Of a DNA stretch of 64,000 bases, positions 1-11,853 are shown piece by piece. Position 1 is the first letter of the stretch; every line of letters starts with the position of its first letter. The notes beneath the pieces are model-generated. The model did not search any database and was not told the origin of the DNA. It saw nothing but the letters and a program-made list of their open reading frames with translations. This stretch comes from Oegoconia quadripuncta (lineage: Eukaryota; Arthropoda; Insecta; Lepidoptera; Autostichidae). The stretch lies in the NCBI GenBank assembly GCA_949316235.1, contig OX438748.1:2111001-2175000 (forward strand), given 5' to 3'. The position numbers and the translations under genes were made by a program.

Positions 1-2000
1 TCTAGTGTATCATGGTCCTGTCTGTATTAACCCATAAACGTCGAAGTGCTCAGGCGCGCCTAGGGTTCCATACGAAGACTTTTTAAAGTTATATTATTTG
101 CTCAGATTGATAACACAAGGATACACAATCTGGGTTACCTTTTACATAAATGAACCTCTGACTCGATACATCATGGAAGGTCATAGTAATAAAGCGATCT
201 CAAGTGTCAACTTAAGTTTATCTTAATCTTGGGATCACAAGCCTGTATTTTGCCCCGTTTACACGTTTCGGGTAAGGAACGCTACAAGTGAATATTATTT
301 CACTAATTTGTAGAATTAATTTTTATACATGTAGTTGGTATTTACGTAATGTACTTATGAAAGAATTGTTTTAATATTAGAGGTAAGTACTTATTTAAAT
401 TATTTTGAAGTGCAAGTTAGTAGTATTATTTGAAAAATTTTCGAGATATAAATAGTGGCAATGATGGTCGTACATAGTCTAATGAGACCCGTGCACGCAC
501 TATCCATTTAATTTTGGATGTGAAATTTTAATAAAACTTATCTCTACCTACTTACATTTAGAAAAATTGTTGTGTGAACACGATAAAATTATGGTCCTTC
601 ACAAAATTTTTTTTAATGATTTGATTCGCGTTTGACTACAATTTCACCAGATTGGTAGATGAGGCACGGGATCTCATTAAAAAAAACAAGGGTAGGTACA
701 TGCTGCTTTTTCCAGCAAGTTAAAAAGTAAGTAACTCTTATCAGTATTGTGTTTTGTAAAATGTATGTTCTGTATTTGTATTGTATTGTATTGTAACTGG
801 ATAAAGCAAGCGTTCGATTACAAATTCGAATTCAGAACAACATGGTACCGATTATTTGAAATCAATTACGTTCTTTACAGATTTATAGTTATTTAGAATC
901 TAAACATTTGAATTTTAATGTTTATCTATTTTCCTGATGTATAGAATTATTGGCCTACGGCTTAAAAAAATCTATAGATATAATAGGTACTTTTTGTTTG
1001 TAAAACCTGAAATAAAGGATTATTTATTGGGAGACCTAGTATTTTATAATACTAAAGATAAATAAGATCATAAGTTATGTCCATAGATAGGCGTGGGTAG
1101 GTTGATTTTCCTTACAAGCTAAATTCAGCCGTATTTGGGTAAAGATCAAAGTTAATCAAATTTTTATGCGAGTTGCGGTCTTTTCAAATTGAGAAAATAA
1201 GGGAAAATGCAGCATTGGCATTGGGTAGTACAAATCCTGAATTTTTACTTGTCGCTGAAAAATTGAGATTAACCTAGTTATCAAACGAGACATTTAATTT
1301 ACCTTGTAAGGAAAATAAATCTGCCCCGATCTATGGTCGTCATTTATTTACAACTTCTAACTTATTGATCTAAAATTGTATCTATTTCTAACTAAAGACA
1401 TGCTCCTGTATTTTCAAATTGTCTCCAAATATTTTATGGCAAGCTGCATAGAACATTTTTAAGTTTAATTCATCATTTTCAAGTCGTCTCCTTCTGGATG
1501 TATGAGGTTGAAAGGGACGGCATTACTTAAATGTAGCATTAAACTTAATCCAGATTTGTGCAACTCGCCGTTACAGACTTAATATAAATTATTATTTTTG
1601 TTCCTATCTACTGATTTAATTATAATATGAAAAATGTCAAATCTCATATTTTATTACATTTTGAATTGGACGATTCCAATAAGCTAGATAGATAGATAAA
1701 ACATTGCACAGTGCACAGTGCATACAACCAAGACATAAATAATATACAGAATAAATAATAACAATAATTCACACACACAAAACAACAGTCGTAAGCCAAG
1801 GACGACTTTGTACCCATTGTGCACTAAAACTGACTCAAAGCTATAAAGCTTATCTATGTTTAAGTTACGTTCGTACACGTGGCCACACTGCGACTGTAAC
1901 ACTTCCAGTATAAGTGTATCGCAATGTTCATCCAGTAGAGACGTGCGGCCAGCTTAAGGGCTTATACCATCCTAAATGCAGGCTAATTCTGTGCGGCATT
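1..2000. other. gene-free AT-rich stretch
   Basis: No exon-like or long open sequence is visible. It holds a worn piece of repeat E near 605-690 and a short GTATT-type microsatellite near 771-799, probably a LINE tail. Nothing else is recognised. Confidence 0.5.
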
Positions 2001-2110
2001 CCGTGTAGTGGATAGTTCGAATCGAGAGGTAAATGTTTGTGTGATGAATACAAACATTTATTCCCGAATCATGGATGTTTATATAATTGTTTAGCTTTGT
2101 GTATGCCCAG
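2001..2110 (+). mobile_element. SINE A fragment with deleted head
   Basis: A GTGTAGTGGATAG A-box piece runs straight into TTCGAATC B-box sequence, so the middle of the tRNA-like head is deleted. The body then follows other SINE A copies (GTTTGTGTGATGAATAC, then the CATGGATGTTTATATAA motif). Confidence 0.6.
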
Positions 2111-3060
2111 TCAATGTGTCTTTTGACATATACCAAGTTTGACTGGAAGAGATTATTCCAAATTATTCCAAATTATTATTACTTTTAGGCCAGTACACTG
2201 TGCTGATAATTATGCCAGCACCGCTTTCGCTCGCAACATTACTGGTATAAGGGATCCCTATTTCTATAATGAGCTCTAACAATAAAACTAAGTAAAAAAT
2301 TTATCCCATAACATAATAAGAACAGTTTTGTCCAATTTATTTATTAATTTATTTATTTTTCGGGAAACTGGCAGTCGTTACATTATAATTATAATGTAAA
2401 GTAGAACAAAATACCTAGTCATTGCATAGATAAAAATAGTCTCGACAGATAGTAGTATTTAGAGCAGTTTATGACGATTAAAGGGATGGGTTTATTAGAT
2501 TGGGTGAACTAAGTCTACTTATCGATAGATATACACCTGTGAATCAGCTAGGTAAAAACCGTACTCGATGCACAGATAAATCACCAAGGTGTACAAAGTC
2601 TACGCCCCGTTGGATTTATTGCACCCCTTGGAGCCACTAGGCCACTAATATTTGTTATCTTTTTACAAGTGATTATAATTAAATCTGTTGTCTACCGAAT
2701 AAAACGTGTGTACTTATTTTCAACGATTTGTATTCCTAATGAGCTGATGCAGTCGGGTTATTGTCAAAGCTTTTATTTAAATACTTACTTATACATTATT
2801 TATTGGTTTGTATGACAAAGTAAAACGTAACACACTAGATCATATTTGGTTTAATTATTACTAAATGTTTCTTGATTCTACTTAAAGTATTATGTAATAT
2901 CAGCCGTCAATTGTACTTTCAGACGTTGACGAACACTTAACAATTTATCGAGAGTTGTGCCCTAAACATGTCAATAATTATATCATTAGAAGTTTTTAGT
3001 AATAATTATATGGCTGGTGATATGTACTATTGGCAAGTGCACTGTATGCTGAAGTACATT
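2111..3060. other. gene-free stretch, nothing recognised
   Basis: AT-rich sequence with a short TTTATTAA-type run near 2338-2360. I see no splice-flanked coding segment and no repeat shared with the rest of the window. Confidence 0.4.
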
Positions 3061-3201
3061 GTTGCGGAGTTTCTTGTCGCTTCATCTCCCTAACAATACC
3101 TTGTGAAGCGATGTAGTTAAAAAAAATAACATGTTGACTTTCAATAAGTCATATTTTGTATCCTACATTGAATAAAATATTTTTGATTTGATTGATTTGA
3201 T
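3061..3201 (+). mobile_element. LINE 3' end, repeat K
   Basis: It contains TTGCGGAGTTTCTTGTCGCTT, the GAAGCGATGTAGTT motif and an AATAAAATATTTTTGATTTG tail. The same arrangement recurs at 50845-50995 and inverted at 34610-34770. The shared 3' end with a TTTGATT-type tail suggests the 3' untranslated end of a non-LTR retrotransposon. The clade is not determined. Confidence 0.55.
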
Positions 3202-3309
3202 TTACACGTTTTTCAACCTAGTTCAGCAACAGGGGCTATAAATAAATAATAAATAAATAAAAAGACATTTATTCATCCCAAAATTCCCAAAAATAATTAA
3301 TTTCTTAGA

Positions 3310-3396
3310 ACTAGACCCTTTTGGTGTTACGGGTGCCCATGGGCGGCGGTGATTGCTTTCCATCAGGTGACCCGCATGCTCGTTTTCCGCCCTCTC

Positions 3397-3425
<29 letters not shown>
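3310..3425 (+). mobile_element. LINE 3' end (HGRR-type C-terminus)
   Basis: It translates to the last residues of a LINE ORF (DPFGVTGAHGRR-like) followed by GATTGCTTTCCATCAGGTGACC and a long poly-A near 3401-3427. Longer copies lie at 36178-36360 and 46220-46665. Confidence 0.6.
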
Positions 3426-3427
<2 letters not shown>

Positions 3428-3544
3428 CTAGAACAAAGTTGAGATGAAAGGGTAGGGACCCAGCAAAGTTGCTGATTTTCAGTATTATTCGAATACAAAT
3501 TAACTAGCTTAATTTAGGTTATAAGAGAGAACTGTGAACTTTTT

Positions 3545-3760
3545 GGGAATAAAGTTATTATTTATTTTTAGCTGCCCGTAACTTCGTTCACGTGGAACAT
3601 TTTACCAAAATCGGTTCAGAAAAAAAAATGCTTATGTTTATCCAGGCCCTAATCTGTCATCCAAATCCGTTCAACCGTTTAGATGAGAAGAGGTAAGAAA
3701 CATATATTACAAACACAGACACAAACGTTCGAATTTATAATATTATTACTAGTATGATTA
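3545..3760 (+). repeat. repeat D, diverged copy
   Basis: It has a CATCCAAATCCGTTCAACCG motif and a CGAATTTATAATATTATTA end. Repeat D recurs at 21005, 25500, 35695, 53390 and, inverted, 60400. The type is common in lepidopteran introns; its transposon class is not clear from this window. Confidence 0.5.
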
Positions 3761-3984
3761 GTCTGAAGTGTGATACCTATCTTTTTTATGTGACAAATAT
3801 CACTTAATAGGTCAAGGTTGCATAATAAGATGCCAGAAGTGCTATACTTATTTAAAAATTAGTCGATATTTCGTTCGCACGGAATTGTGTTTGTTTTCGA
3901 TTGTCCTCACTTAGTTGACCCTCTACTAAATTTCCTAGAAATTTGGGATCCTTAGTTTTTCCGTTAAAAGCAACAGACAGACTA

Positions 3985-4200
3985 ACGCCTTTGAAGTACG
4001 AATACACAAAGTGGAATTCGGCTATTTTGGTAATGTCAAAAAATTGTGATGAAATAGAGCCGAAAGGTAAATTTTTTCAATATTTTAAGTGAGAATTCTG
4101 GCGTCACGTGTTGCTGGAATCCTTATTGTCTTACGCAGACACTGCTTTACTTATGATTAATCCCAAAAAACTGTGCATAAATAGTGTCACCGAAATATAC
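3985..4200. repeat. repeat L copy
   Basis: It shares with 4756-4845, 5150-5490, 20270-20385 and 21238-21325 a GGCACTATTT(C/G)TGCACAAT core, a TGTCAAAA stretch and a GAATTCTGGCGTCACGTG stretch. The inverted GGCGTCACGTGACGC motif suggests an old MITE family. Confidence 0.4.
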
Positions 4201-4289
4201 AGTAAATAGTTTTTCAAACCAACGAAGTTATTTATTCATTTTTTTAAAATTAGTTTTCCGCGCACGCTACCTACATATCATGTACTTAA

Positions 4290-4415
4290 TGCTTCCTAAC
4301 CCAAAAGGTTGCCTGGAAGAGATCGCTTTTAGTGATAAGGCAGCCAAATTGTACTATCCCCTTTTACTTATGTTTCTTAATGTTGTACAATAAAGAATAT
4401 TTTGTTTGTTTGCTT
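4290..4415 (+). mobile_element. LINE 3' end, repeat J
   Basis: The motif GGTTGCCTGGAAGAGATCGC, then TTAGTGATAAGG, then TGTACAATAAAGAATATT is the 3' end of a common LINE. It is shared with 20860-20970 and 38895-39060, where the tail is TTGTATTGTATTG. Confidence 0.6.
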
Positions 4416-4699
4416 GCTATTTCGATGTCTTTGTGAAATGGGCAACGCAGACGATGAGCGAATGTAGGCACTGTGGTTTGTAGCTCGAGCGTAACTTTAA
4501 TGAGATTTAAAACGTTACCGCCTCTTTACAAGAACTTCTTAACCTTGACTTACGGTCGACTGTCCCCAGTCTGTATTCTATCACTAGCCTATTTGAACTG
4601 TTCCACTAACCTACTGCAATAAGTATGTCCGATAACGCGATGATATGACGTGAGTTTTAACTCTACAATTCTGAAATATCTAACTAGAGAAGTGAATAT

Positions 4700-5490
4700 A
4701 GTTACTTATGTAATTGTTTAGTTCCTACATCATAATATGAGGACCAAGGCAAATCACGTACCTGATGCCAGAATACACAAATCGGAATGAAATTTTGACA
4801 ATGTCTGAAAATTGTGCAGAAATAGTGCCATATAGGGACTAAAAGAAAAATTAGTACCACTGTAGTAACAAAGACATTATTTACCAAAGGCTATTATAAA
4901 CTTTCTATCTGGATGATAAGGAAGTATGGACATATATATACCGCTCGGCGATATTCAGTCTAATTATACAATATAATATAATTGTAACCCAAACTTATGT
5001 AAAAGCGCAACCCTTGAGTTTCTTGCTCGTTCTGCTCTGAGGAATCAGCTTTGTGAATGAGCGATAATGTCAAAAACTTTACCAATAAGATAAAAAGTGT
5101 GACGTATTCAAGTGATGATTTTTATCCTATGAAATAATTTTTTTTTGGATTAAGAGTTATTCAGTATTTTAGATGCGTCTCGTGATGCTGGAATCTTCAT
5201 TCTCATACGCAGAGACTGATTTATCTATGATTGTAGTAAGTATATATCTCAAAAATTGTGCATAAATTGTCTTTTATGTTTCGATGGAATTATTTATGCA
5301 CAATTTTTTGGGTATAAATTGTAACCACAGGTAAATACGCCGAGATATGACGTCAGAATGCTCTATTGAATAGCTCATAAAATACAGTGGCATTTTTTTT
5401 CCCTTTCGGCACTATTTGCGCACATTTTTTTGATATTGTCAAAATGGCTGCAAAGTGAATTCTCGCGTCACGCACGTGACAAATCTTTGT
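4700..5490. repeat. repeat L cluster with repeat M tail
   Basis: Several partial copies of repeat L lie here (4756-4845, 5175-5290 and 5340-5490) in mixed orientation. At 5036-5150 is a different 3' end, repeat M (ATCAGCTTTGTGAATGAGCG to TTTTATCCTATGAAATAATT), shared with 61557-61690. No gene is seen. Confidence 0.4.
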
Positions 5491-5833
5491 TTCAAAAGCG
5501 ATGATAATTTATCTTCCTTCGCTTCCTATCCTAAGTTTAACCTGAAACGTTTGAGATAATAAAAAGGGTATAAAATTGCAAGAAACTCCTCCTGAGGGTT
5601 GCAGTTGCCTGCAGCAAAAGTAAGCAAGCTTTTCTTACTTGCTGTATCCTAAGTTGATGGAGTCCCCAGAAATCTGGATATGAATATACAGAGCAAACTG
5701 CCCAGCACATTTTTTTATTGTGTTACATTAGCGCTGACTATTGGTCCGTGGCCCTTTGCCACTGATGATCCTGGCTTACAGGAGTTACAGTGGGAGGAGG
5801 GGGGCGACTAATTTATATAAAACCGCCGTTTTG
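5491..5833. other. no gene recognised
   Basis: Unique-looking AT-rich sequence with a short GGGAGGAGGGGGGCG run near 5791-5807. No exon signal is seen. Confidence 0.35.
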
Positions 5834-6146
5834 ACCGCCTCCGTGGCTCAATGTAAATAACATAGGGTTCACGATTCGGTGGTTGCGGGGTACATGTTTA
5901 GTACTCGGTTGGGTTGGTTGTAGAGCATTTTAAATGTCTGCCTGGCTAGCTACCACCATCTTATAAATCTGCCGCCAAACAGCAATGTTAATAGCATTGT
6001 TGTGTTCCGGTTGTCAGAGATAAGATAGCCAGACCCCAAATAGGATGGAGTTTCCAGGTCAGTACGCTTGCATCTTCGGCCTCATCTTCACTTAACATTA
6101 GGTGTGATTGAGGTCAAATGCTAACCCGTTGTGCATAAAAAAACTC
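5834..6146 (+). mobile_element. SINE C, near full length
   Basis: Family C begins with a tRNA-like head (CCGCCTCCGTGGCTCAATG holding the A-box, then a GGTTCGATCCCCAGCGGGGT-type B-box). A body with an internal hairpin (ATCTTATCT paired with AGATAAGAT) follows, then a LINE-like tail ending CCCGTTGTGCATAAAAAA. This copy has all three parts, although its B-box is worn. Confidence 0.75.
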
Positions 6147-6930
6147 GAGAGACATAGATCGTCTCGTTTGCCTCTAAAATTAAAATTGATTTTTCTTTCC
6201 GTATCATAAAAGTTAAGCAATTTATAACCCAAAACAAGTTATTCGCATACTAAATTCCTGGAACACTATCTGTTTTGCCTTGCACGATATATTTAATGCA
6301 ACAGAGCTAGCGCGAGGACTAAGGCATATAGTATTATGTATGACCAAGGGGTATATTTTTAGCTGCAGGCCACTGTACTTTTTTTTCCGTCACCAGTTTT
6401 ATGACGTCACAATCTCACAATACAAACATTTAATGTCATCATAAACATTACCTATCTAATATTCGTAAACCACAGGTGACGATTCAAGTTAAATTGTGTT
6501 AAAAATGGATTCCATACGAAGTGGATTTCTCCATGGTAACCTTTTTAAATATATGTCCTATGCTTAATACCGAATGACTCCCTTAAATAATGCGTGTGAA
6601 ACAGAAACAGCTGGTAACATAAAGGCCACCGACTGAACATTAAAATTCATGTTAACACTAATGGACGCCGCGTCGATATGATGCGAACCCTAAACTTATG
6701 TAGGTATTATTCTATCAGTTACAAAGTTATTCCACCTACGTGACCACTTATTGGAGGTCTCTAAGATAAGATGCGAGATTGTGAGGTCATGTTTCATAGG
6801 TAAACTAACATTGAGGTCTAGGGTAGAATAATAAAAGTAGACTGCTCATTGCTGCATTAATATTTTTAGATAAGTTGTAAAGAAGGAAGTACCTAGACAT
6901 TAATATCGCAGTTTAAAAAAAAAATGTAAC
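6147..6930. other. no gene recognised
   Basis: AT-rich, without a repeat shared in this window and without exon-like sequence. Confidence 0.35.
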
Positions 6931-6939
6931 TTAATAGCA

Positions 6940-7180
6940 CTATTTCTCAATGTTTTTCCTCGGAGCTATGACATGGGGTCCTTCAATACGGGAGTGAACG
7001 AGCTCTCCAAGGTCACCACCCCCTGGTATTGCTACTAGATGGCTAGCGACCTCTTTTTGGGTGGTGTACCTGTAGTACCGGTACCTTTGCCTTGTTATAA
7101 AAAAACGAATGGCTTCATCTAACAAACCTTTTCCTTTTGCTTGTCCAAGCTCAACGATTACATGTTTTCGAGCAACTTGT
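6940..7180 (-). pseudogene. decayed protein-like segment, family unknown
   Basis: The frame from about 7175 down to 6940 reads as biased protein sequence (VELGQAKGKG, then DEAIRFF, TTQKEVASHLVAIPGG and RIEGPHVIAPRK). It has an in-frame stop upstream, at the TCTTGA near 7185, and no clear splice sites. It resembles a relic of a transposon-encoded protein, but I recognise no motif that fixes the family. Confidence 0.25.
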
Positions 7181-7189
7181 CAAGATTCC

Positions 7190-8420
7190 AAACAATCATA
7201 AATGTAGGATTTCAGAGCACTAATTCAATTTTAGGGTTAGATGTTTAAAAAAAATCAATAATTTAAATCCAGGTCTCAGCTGGGGCACTTATGGTTATTC
7301 ACTAAGTCTATAGAATCTATAGAAAAAATTACGTTAAAACATTTTTCTGGATTTTAACACGAGAGGAGTCAACCATTATTGAGGTTGTAACCTACCTTTA
7401 CATATTCATATTTCATTGGTTAACATAAAAAGTTGTTTGCTTTACCAGTCCCTTACAATTCGCTACCAAAATTCAGTTATACTTACCTAAACAGCAATAT
7501 CTAACAAACGATAATATTATTTATTTTAGCCCATATTTTTACTATGCCAGCCGCATTGCCGGCACGCAACATTTAACATTGAAATTATTGAACGAAATAC
7601 GCGCACCGCTCTGCTACTGGGCTACATAAAATTGGTCCGAAATTTTTATTAAATTGTCAACATTGTAGCGTAGGTGTCACAGATTATCCATATTAAGATG
7701 TAGATGTAAATTAGAAAATGTAGACGAGCACTGAAATAATTAAGCAATTATATAATTTGATAGAGATATTGAAGAAGTTAGAAGCACTATCTTATACAAG
7801 GCGGCCAGGGATTGACGTTGAAAACATAAAGCTAGTGCATATGTATACATTTCCAGCAATGTATTAAATTACATGTTAGTAGGTAGCTATTGCTGGATAA
7901 TAGCGGGCTTTGATACTAGTAATTTAGCTTATTTAGGTATGCTTATACAAGCGAGGACAACAGTCAACACCTACCAGAATAAAGACACGTGTAGATATTC
8001 CTCGAGCTTTCAACGTCAATTCCAAGTCACCCTGTAATAATCTGTAAGATCACAGATTCCATGAGTCACGATAATTTTCTACTTTGTCTGACAAATTAAA
8101 ACTAAGTGCTTACATGAAAGTATCCATTAACATTCTTTGTGAAGTTTCAGGAACGTTAAACTTCTAAGACGTTACATATTTTGTAATGAACATAATGAAG
8201 TTGTTGAATTTCCACTTTTAGTCAATACTCCTATAGGTAGAGTTTTATACTAGCTAGCTGCAGACGTACCACGTAAATTTTCTGAAAGTGTATTTTCTTT
8301 TCTGTTGTGCAATAAAGTGTATTTGTATTGTAATTTTTTTGCGTTGGATCCCTAAATTTTATACCACGTAAGAAGTAAATTATGGTTACTCGATACGTCT
8401 ATCCATTAGACGTTTATCCC
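7190..8420. other. gene-free stretch
   Basis: AT-rich sequence. Near 8270-8335 is a short LINE tail (TTGTGCAATAAAGTGTATTTG), the end of repeat J. Nothing else is recognised. Confidence 0.4.
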
Positions 8421-8424
8421 CTTA

Positions 8425-8967
8425 GGCCGGGAATATACGTCCGATAGTGTTTCCTATTGCCTGATCACTATTTGATCGTTTTACTCCCTACACGTCCGAT
8501 TCTTCCGTCAGACTTTTTCTGAACTCACTCGTTCTGAAGCGCAGAAAAAAATTACGACGAATTATTGTTACTAATGCAAAAATACTGTAATGTAAAAAAA
8601 TTTAAAGTATGTCCTCGTGTTGACGCGAAAGAAGAAAACACCGAAAATAAAATCGTACGCATTCCTTTACTATTCCCTTTGGTAGATCTCCTTTGATAGT
8701 GATAGCCTTGGGCGCATCATTATTATAGAGGAGAAATAACAGTGGACCAAGGATACTTCCCTGAGGTACTCCTGTTTTATTTATTAAGGATTGAGGTTTA
8801 AACTTTTCCTTAATTAACGTTTTTTATTTGGTTTCTACGACTTTTGTTATTTCTACACATACGATGACTATCGGATCGGGCGTGTATTGAATGTTCAAAC
8901 AAAACTATGGCCTTCCGATAGCCTGATCTGACTATCGGAAGCAAAAATCTGACGTATATTCCCAGCC
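8425..8967. mobile_element. MITE with TTA duplication, PIF/Harbinger-like
   Basis: The ends are inverted repeats, GGC(C/T)GGGAATATACGTC(C/A)GAT, flanked by TTA at 8422-8424 and 8968-8970. A 3-bp TTA duplication fits PIF/Harbinger. Inside are several CCGATAG-type subterminal motifs and a piece of reverse transcriptase (separate entry). It encodes no transposase, so it would depend on one supplied elsewhere. Confidence 0.55.
8660..8790 (-). pseudogene. reverse transcriptase core fragment inside a MITE
   Basis: On the minus strand about 40 codons read GVPQGSILGPLLF followed by LLYNNDAPKA. This is the conserved block before the catalytic YxDD box of non-LTR reverse transcriptases, and the catalytic box itself is absent. 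The piece lies wholly within the inverted ends of the surrounding MITE. Confidence 0.65.
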
Positions 8968-8970
8968 TTA

Positions 8971-9581
8971 TCCTTACTTCTAGGACGCTTACGTGGTACC
9001 AAATTTAGCTAACGAACGCAAGCGAGCTAAATAGCAATTTATTAGCGATGAAACGTAAAAAAATACGTGGTAACGCCGTCTGATCTTTGGTCTCACATGT
9101 TGACAGCAAATCAAGTAAGATTTAGGTAACTTCGAGGCAAAAGCCTACACCTATACCATTGCCGTCGGCGGAATTAAGGCATGAATCATTCATCATCAAA
9201 TGTCAAAATACTTCCGCTAATAATTTTTGATTGCTTTGTAATTTAACTCCGCGTACATGCCACTTGATTTTGTCACAAAGTTACCGCAGTCACTATTGGT
9301 CTTTCGCGAAAGTAAACAAAGCAAATCATAAACGTCTGTAATCTAATTCACTCACTTTTACAAAGTAGGTAACAACTCAAGTCTGGCGACGCGTACCCGT
9401 ACCGCAGGGCGCAATACATAATTGTATTGTGGTAGGGGAGATAGCATCGCTGTAAACTGACGCCCCACCACAGCGACACTTATCTCTATCACAAGCATAA
9501 GAAGCAATGGACCACATTCCATTACAACCTCTCAATCACACTTCAATTTGATAAGTACGAGTAACTATATTTCACCGGATC
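8971..9581. other. downstream flank of the VWC gene
   Basis: Following the minus-strand stop codon at 9582, this should hold the 3' untranslated region. The 9380-9480 part is more GC-rich. I cannot place the polyadenylation site with confidence, and no other gene is seen. Confidence 0.35.
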
Positions 9582-9785
9582 TCATACGAATCTCGCGACG
9601 GCAACGGCGAGCAAGCTGATGCCGGCTTTTAATTCCACTGAGGGCGTGGTGTGGGGTGCTGAGGAGTTGCCGGCGAGGATGAGGGCCCTCAGCCGCTGCC
9701 GCTCCCGGTATCTGGTGTCCTCACCTGGGGGGTCGAGGCATTCGAATTCGCAGCATCGCTCACCCACCCGGAAGTTCTTGCAGAA
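9582..9785 (-). CDS. VWC-domain secreted protein, exon 3 (C-terminal)
   Basis: Terminal coding exon of a 138-residue protein (residues 72-138). It opens right after a TATATCTTCACAG acceptor and starts in phase 0, fitting the phase-0 end of the exon at 11854-12002. It carries the second half of a von Willebrand factor C module: C73, then the VGERCC(x)3C block with C82, C83 and C87. VWC modules are extracellular cysteine-knot-like domains that often bind BMP-type ligands; that role is only inferred. After a charged linker come small residues (GNSSA, about 110-114) and a hydrophobic tail (about 125-138) before the stop, which looks like a GPI-attachment signal. The exon is markedly GC-rich against its surroundings. 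A donor-like CAG/GTGAGG at 9725/9724 could end the exon early, but the frame beyond it still looks coding. I do not assign an orthologue. Confidence 0.75.
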   Translation of the reverse strand, partial: FCKNFRVGERCCEFECLDPPGEDTRYRERQRLRALILAGNSSAPHTTPSVELKAGISLLAVAVARFV

Positions 9786-10052
9786 CTGTGAAGATATATA
9801 CAAATACATTACTTTGCTACTTACTATGCAGGCTGTGGATACAATGGGCCAAGTGTTACAGACACAACGGTACTTACTGAGGGTAGGTACTGATGGATTT
9901 TAATAAAGAACGAAAATTGGAGAAGCCCCGACACACATAACATAACAAATTGCCCTTATTCCTCAACCGCTTGAAAGTGTGTAATATAAACAAGTACACT
10001 ATGGGCATACATAACAAAGCACTAGGCTGCAATGTGGGACATTTCAAACAAT

Positions 10053-10124
10053 GTGCGTGTGCGTGCGTACGTACGTGCGTACGCGCATGCGTGCGTGCGT
10101 GCGTGGTGTGTGCGTGGGTGGTGT
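10053..10124. repeat. GT/GC-rich alternating microsatellite
   Basis: Repeats of GTGC, GTAC and GTGT, almost strictly alternating purine and pyrimidine, so potentially able to adopt Z-DNA. It lies in intron 2 of the VWC gene. Confidence 0.8.
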
Positions 10125-10762
10125 GTATCCGTCATTGTCAGGACGTATCTTAGTAAGGCGTGGTCCGATTTCAGTGCGGTTTTTTCATATTAAAGCCTAA
10201 ACAAGGGGACAGGTTCGTAGCTATGTTTGATGAAAATGAGTTCAACCTTTTCGAAGAGTAGTAATCATTAGTCCCATCAATGTAGTTGGCAGCTTTCTAA
10301 ATTTTCAATTTATAGTTATTGGTTAAAATAACGAATTTACGATATGCGTGTAGAAAAAGTATATATTCCGTTTACCTACAACAACAGTGTTGGCTTTATA
10401 GTGAAACACATAAAAGTTAGCTTTGCAGTTTTGTGGGTAGTTCCTTCATTTTATGCTGGCTATAAAAGGTCCAAATGAAAGCAATGCTATAGGTATTTAT
10501 GTAGGTGTAAGTTTGGCCCATGAAGCAAATACAAAGCGCAGATGATGTCTCGTGATTCCAAACTGGAGCTCGAGACGGCAACATAGGGGGATGCGTGGCT
10601 TAGGCCAAGTGTAGCTTAAGGGTTAAGGCCCGTCACAGACGGGGAAGATATGATAATACGTAGGTCACACTAAAAGTTTTGCGTAACTTAAAAAAGCAAC
10701 ATGTTATAACCAAAATATTATGTTTATTGCTTTTCAAAATACTCTCCTTTAGATTTTAAATA

Positions 10763-11181
10763 TTGGGTCTTTACCTATGAAATTGGAATTTTTTTTCTAC
10801 GTTAATCATATGTACCAATTCCTGAGATTTTCAAAGCTATATCCAAATTTGTTTTTATTTGGAAAATGGAATATTATTTCAAGGTTTCACATAAAATATT
10901 TTTTAATTTCTGGGCTAAATCACATAATCAAAAAAAAATTGAACAGAGCTCTTTTCATGTGCTTCCCATTATCATTTCTTAGATTCGCTGAATCTTTTAT
11001 AAAGCGGTTATTTTTAAAAATTAACGATGCCTATACTTAACATAATGTTATCCGATAATACCTACACAAAAAGTTTAGCTAAATTTGGATTTGTCGTTCC
11101 CAAAAAGAAATCAAAAAAGTTTGTATGGAGAAAACAGTCTTATTGAAATTCTTCATACAAAACACCAATTTCATAGGTAAC
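10763..11181 (+). mobile_element. mariner-derived MITE, copy 1
   Basis: It starts after TA with TTGGGTCTTTACCTATGAAA and ends with the inverse (ATTTCATAGGTAACTAAG). Members here are about 380-445 bp (542 bp where another insertion is present) and share an interior with AGAGCTCTTTTCATGTGCTT and TTATCCGATAATA. The TA target and the CCTATGAAATTGGCGTTTTG-type end match mariner elements I associate with silkmoths (from memory). No transposase is encoded. Other copies: 12024, 47045, 48760, 60797. Confidence 0.75.
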
Positions 11182-11506
11182 TAAGGCTGTTTATGGTGAT
11201 AATGAGATGATGATATGGCACTCAAGACCTTTCATACTAAGTCTAAGTCAAACCAGTCCACCATGCCCAATGCGGATTGGTGGATTTTGTCGGCCTAGTG
11301 ACCACCTGACAGTCAGTGTTTTTAAGCCCCGCCCCTGTAGGCCATGGACAAGTCCATGGCCTTCAATTGAAAACAATCGGGACCGACTATTTAAAATGCC
11401 CTTCGAAACACGGAAACATTCGTATTAAAGTGCCACTAGTGGTCACCCAACCATGGACTGACAGCGTCAGACATTGCTTAACTTTGCTAATCGACAACAT
11501 TAACAC

Positions 11507-11762
11507 GTTTAAGTACTCGGTTTCTTTGGTGGTAGGGCATTTTAAATGTCCGCCTGGCTAGCTACCACTATCTTATCTAAATCTGCCGCCAAGCAGCAAT
11601 GTTAATAGCATTGTTGTGTTCCAGTTGTCAGAGATGAGATAGCTAGTCCCCCAAATGTGTTGGGGTTTCCGGGTCATTACGCTTCCACCTTCGACCTCAT
11701 CTACACTTAACATCAGGTGTGATTGAGGTCAAGTACCAACCCGTTATAACCTGTAAAAAAAA
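11507..11762 (+). mobile_element. SINE C, 5'-truncated
   Basis: The tRNA head is missing. The copy starts at TTTAAGTACTCGGTTTC and continues through the hairpin body to AACCTGTAAAAAAAATCG, stopping about 90 bp before the VWC exon 2 donor. Confidence 0.7.
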
Positions 11763-11853
11763 TCGAAAACGAATAGCGAATGCGACCACGCCAGGAGTGC
11801 TGGACGAGTATGCAGTTCGAATAGAGTCCTTTTGTGCCCTAAAGAGTACTCAC

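Larger units (their letters stand above)
9786..11853 (-). other. intron 2 of the VWC gene
   Basis: About 2.07 kb between the GTGAGTACTC donor (11853 downward) and the TCTTCACAG acceptor (ending 9786). It contains a GTGC/GCGT microsatellite, a mariner MITE, a 5'-truncated SINE C and a LINE-tail-like piece near 10150-10215 (GGTCCGATTT then GGGGACAGGTTCG). No further exon is evident. Confidence 0.6.

Noticed and set aside
9724..9725. splice donor (CAG/GTGAGG) ending VWC exon 3
   Set aside because: The reading frame beyond it stays GC-rich and ends in a GPI-signal-like tail and stop; no downstream exon was found. Kept as an alternative only.
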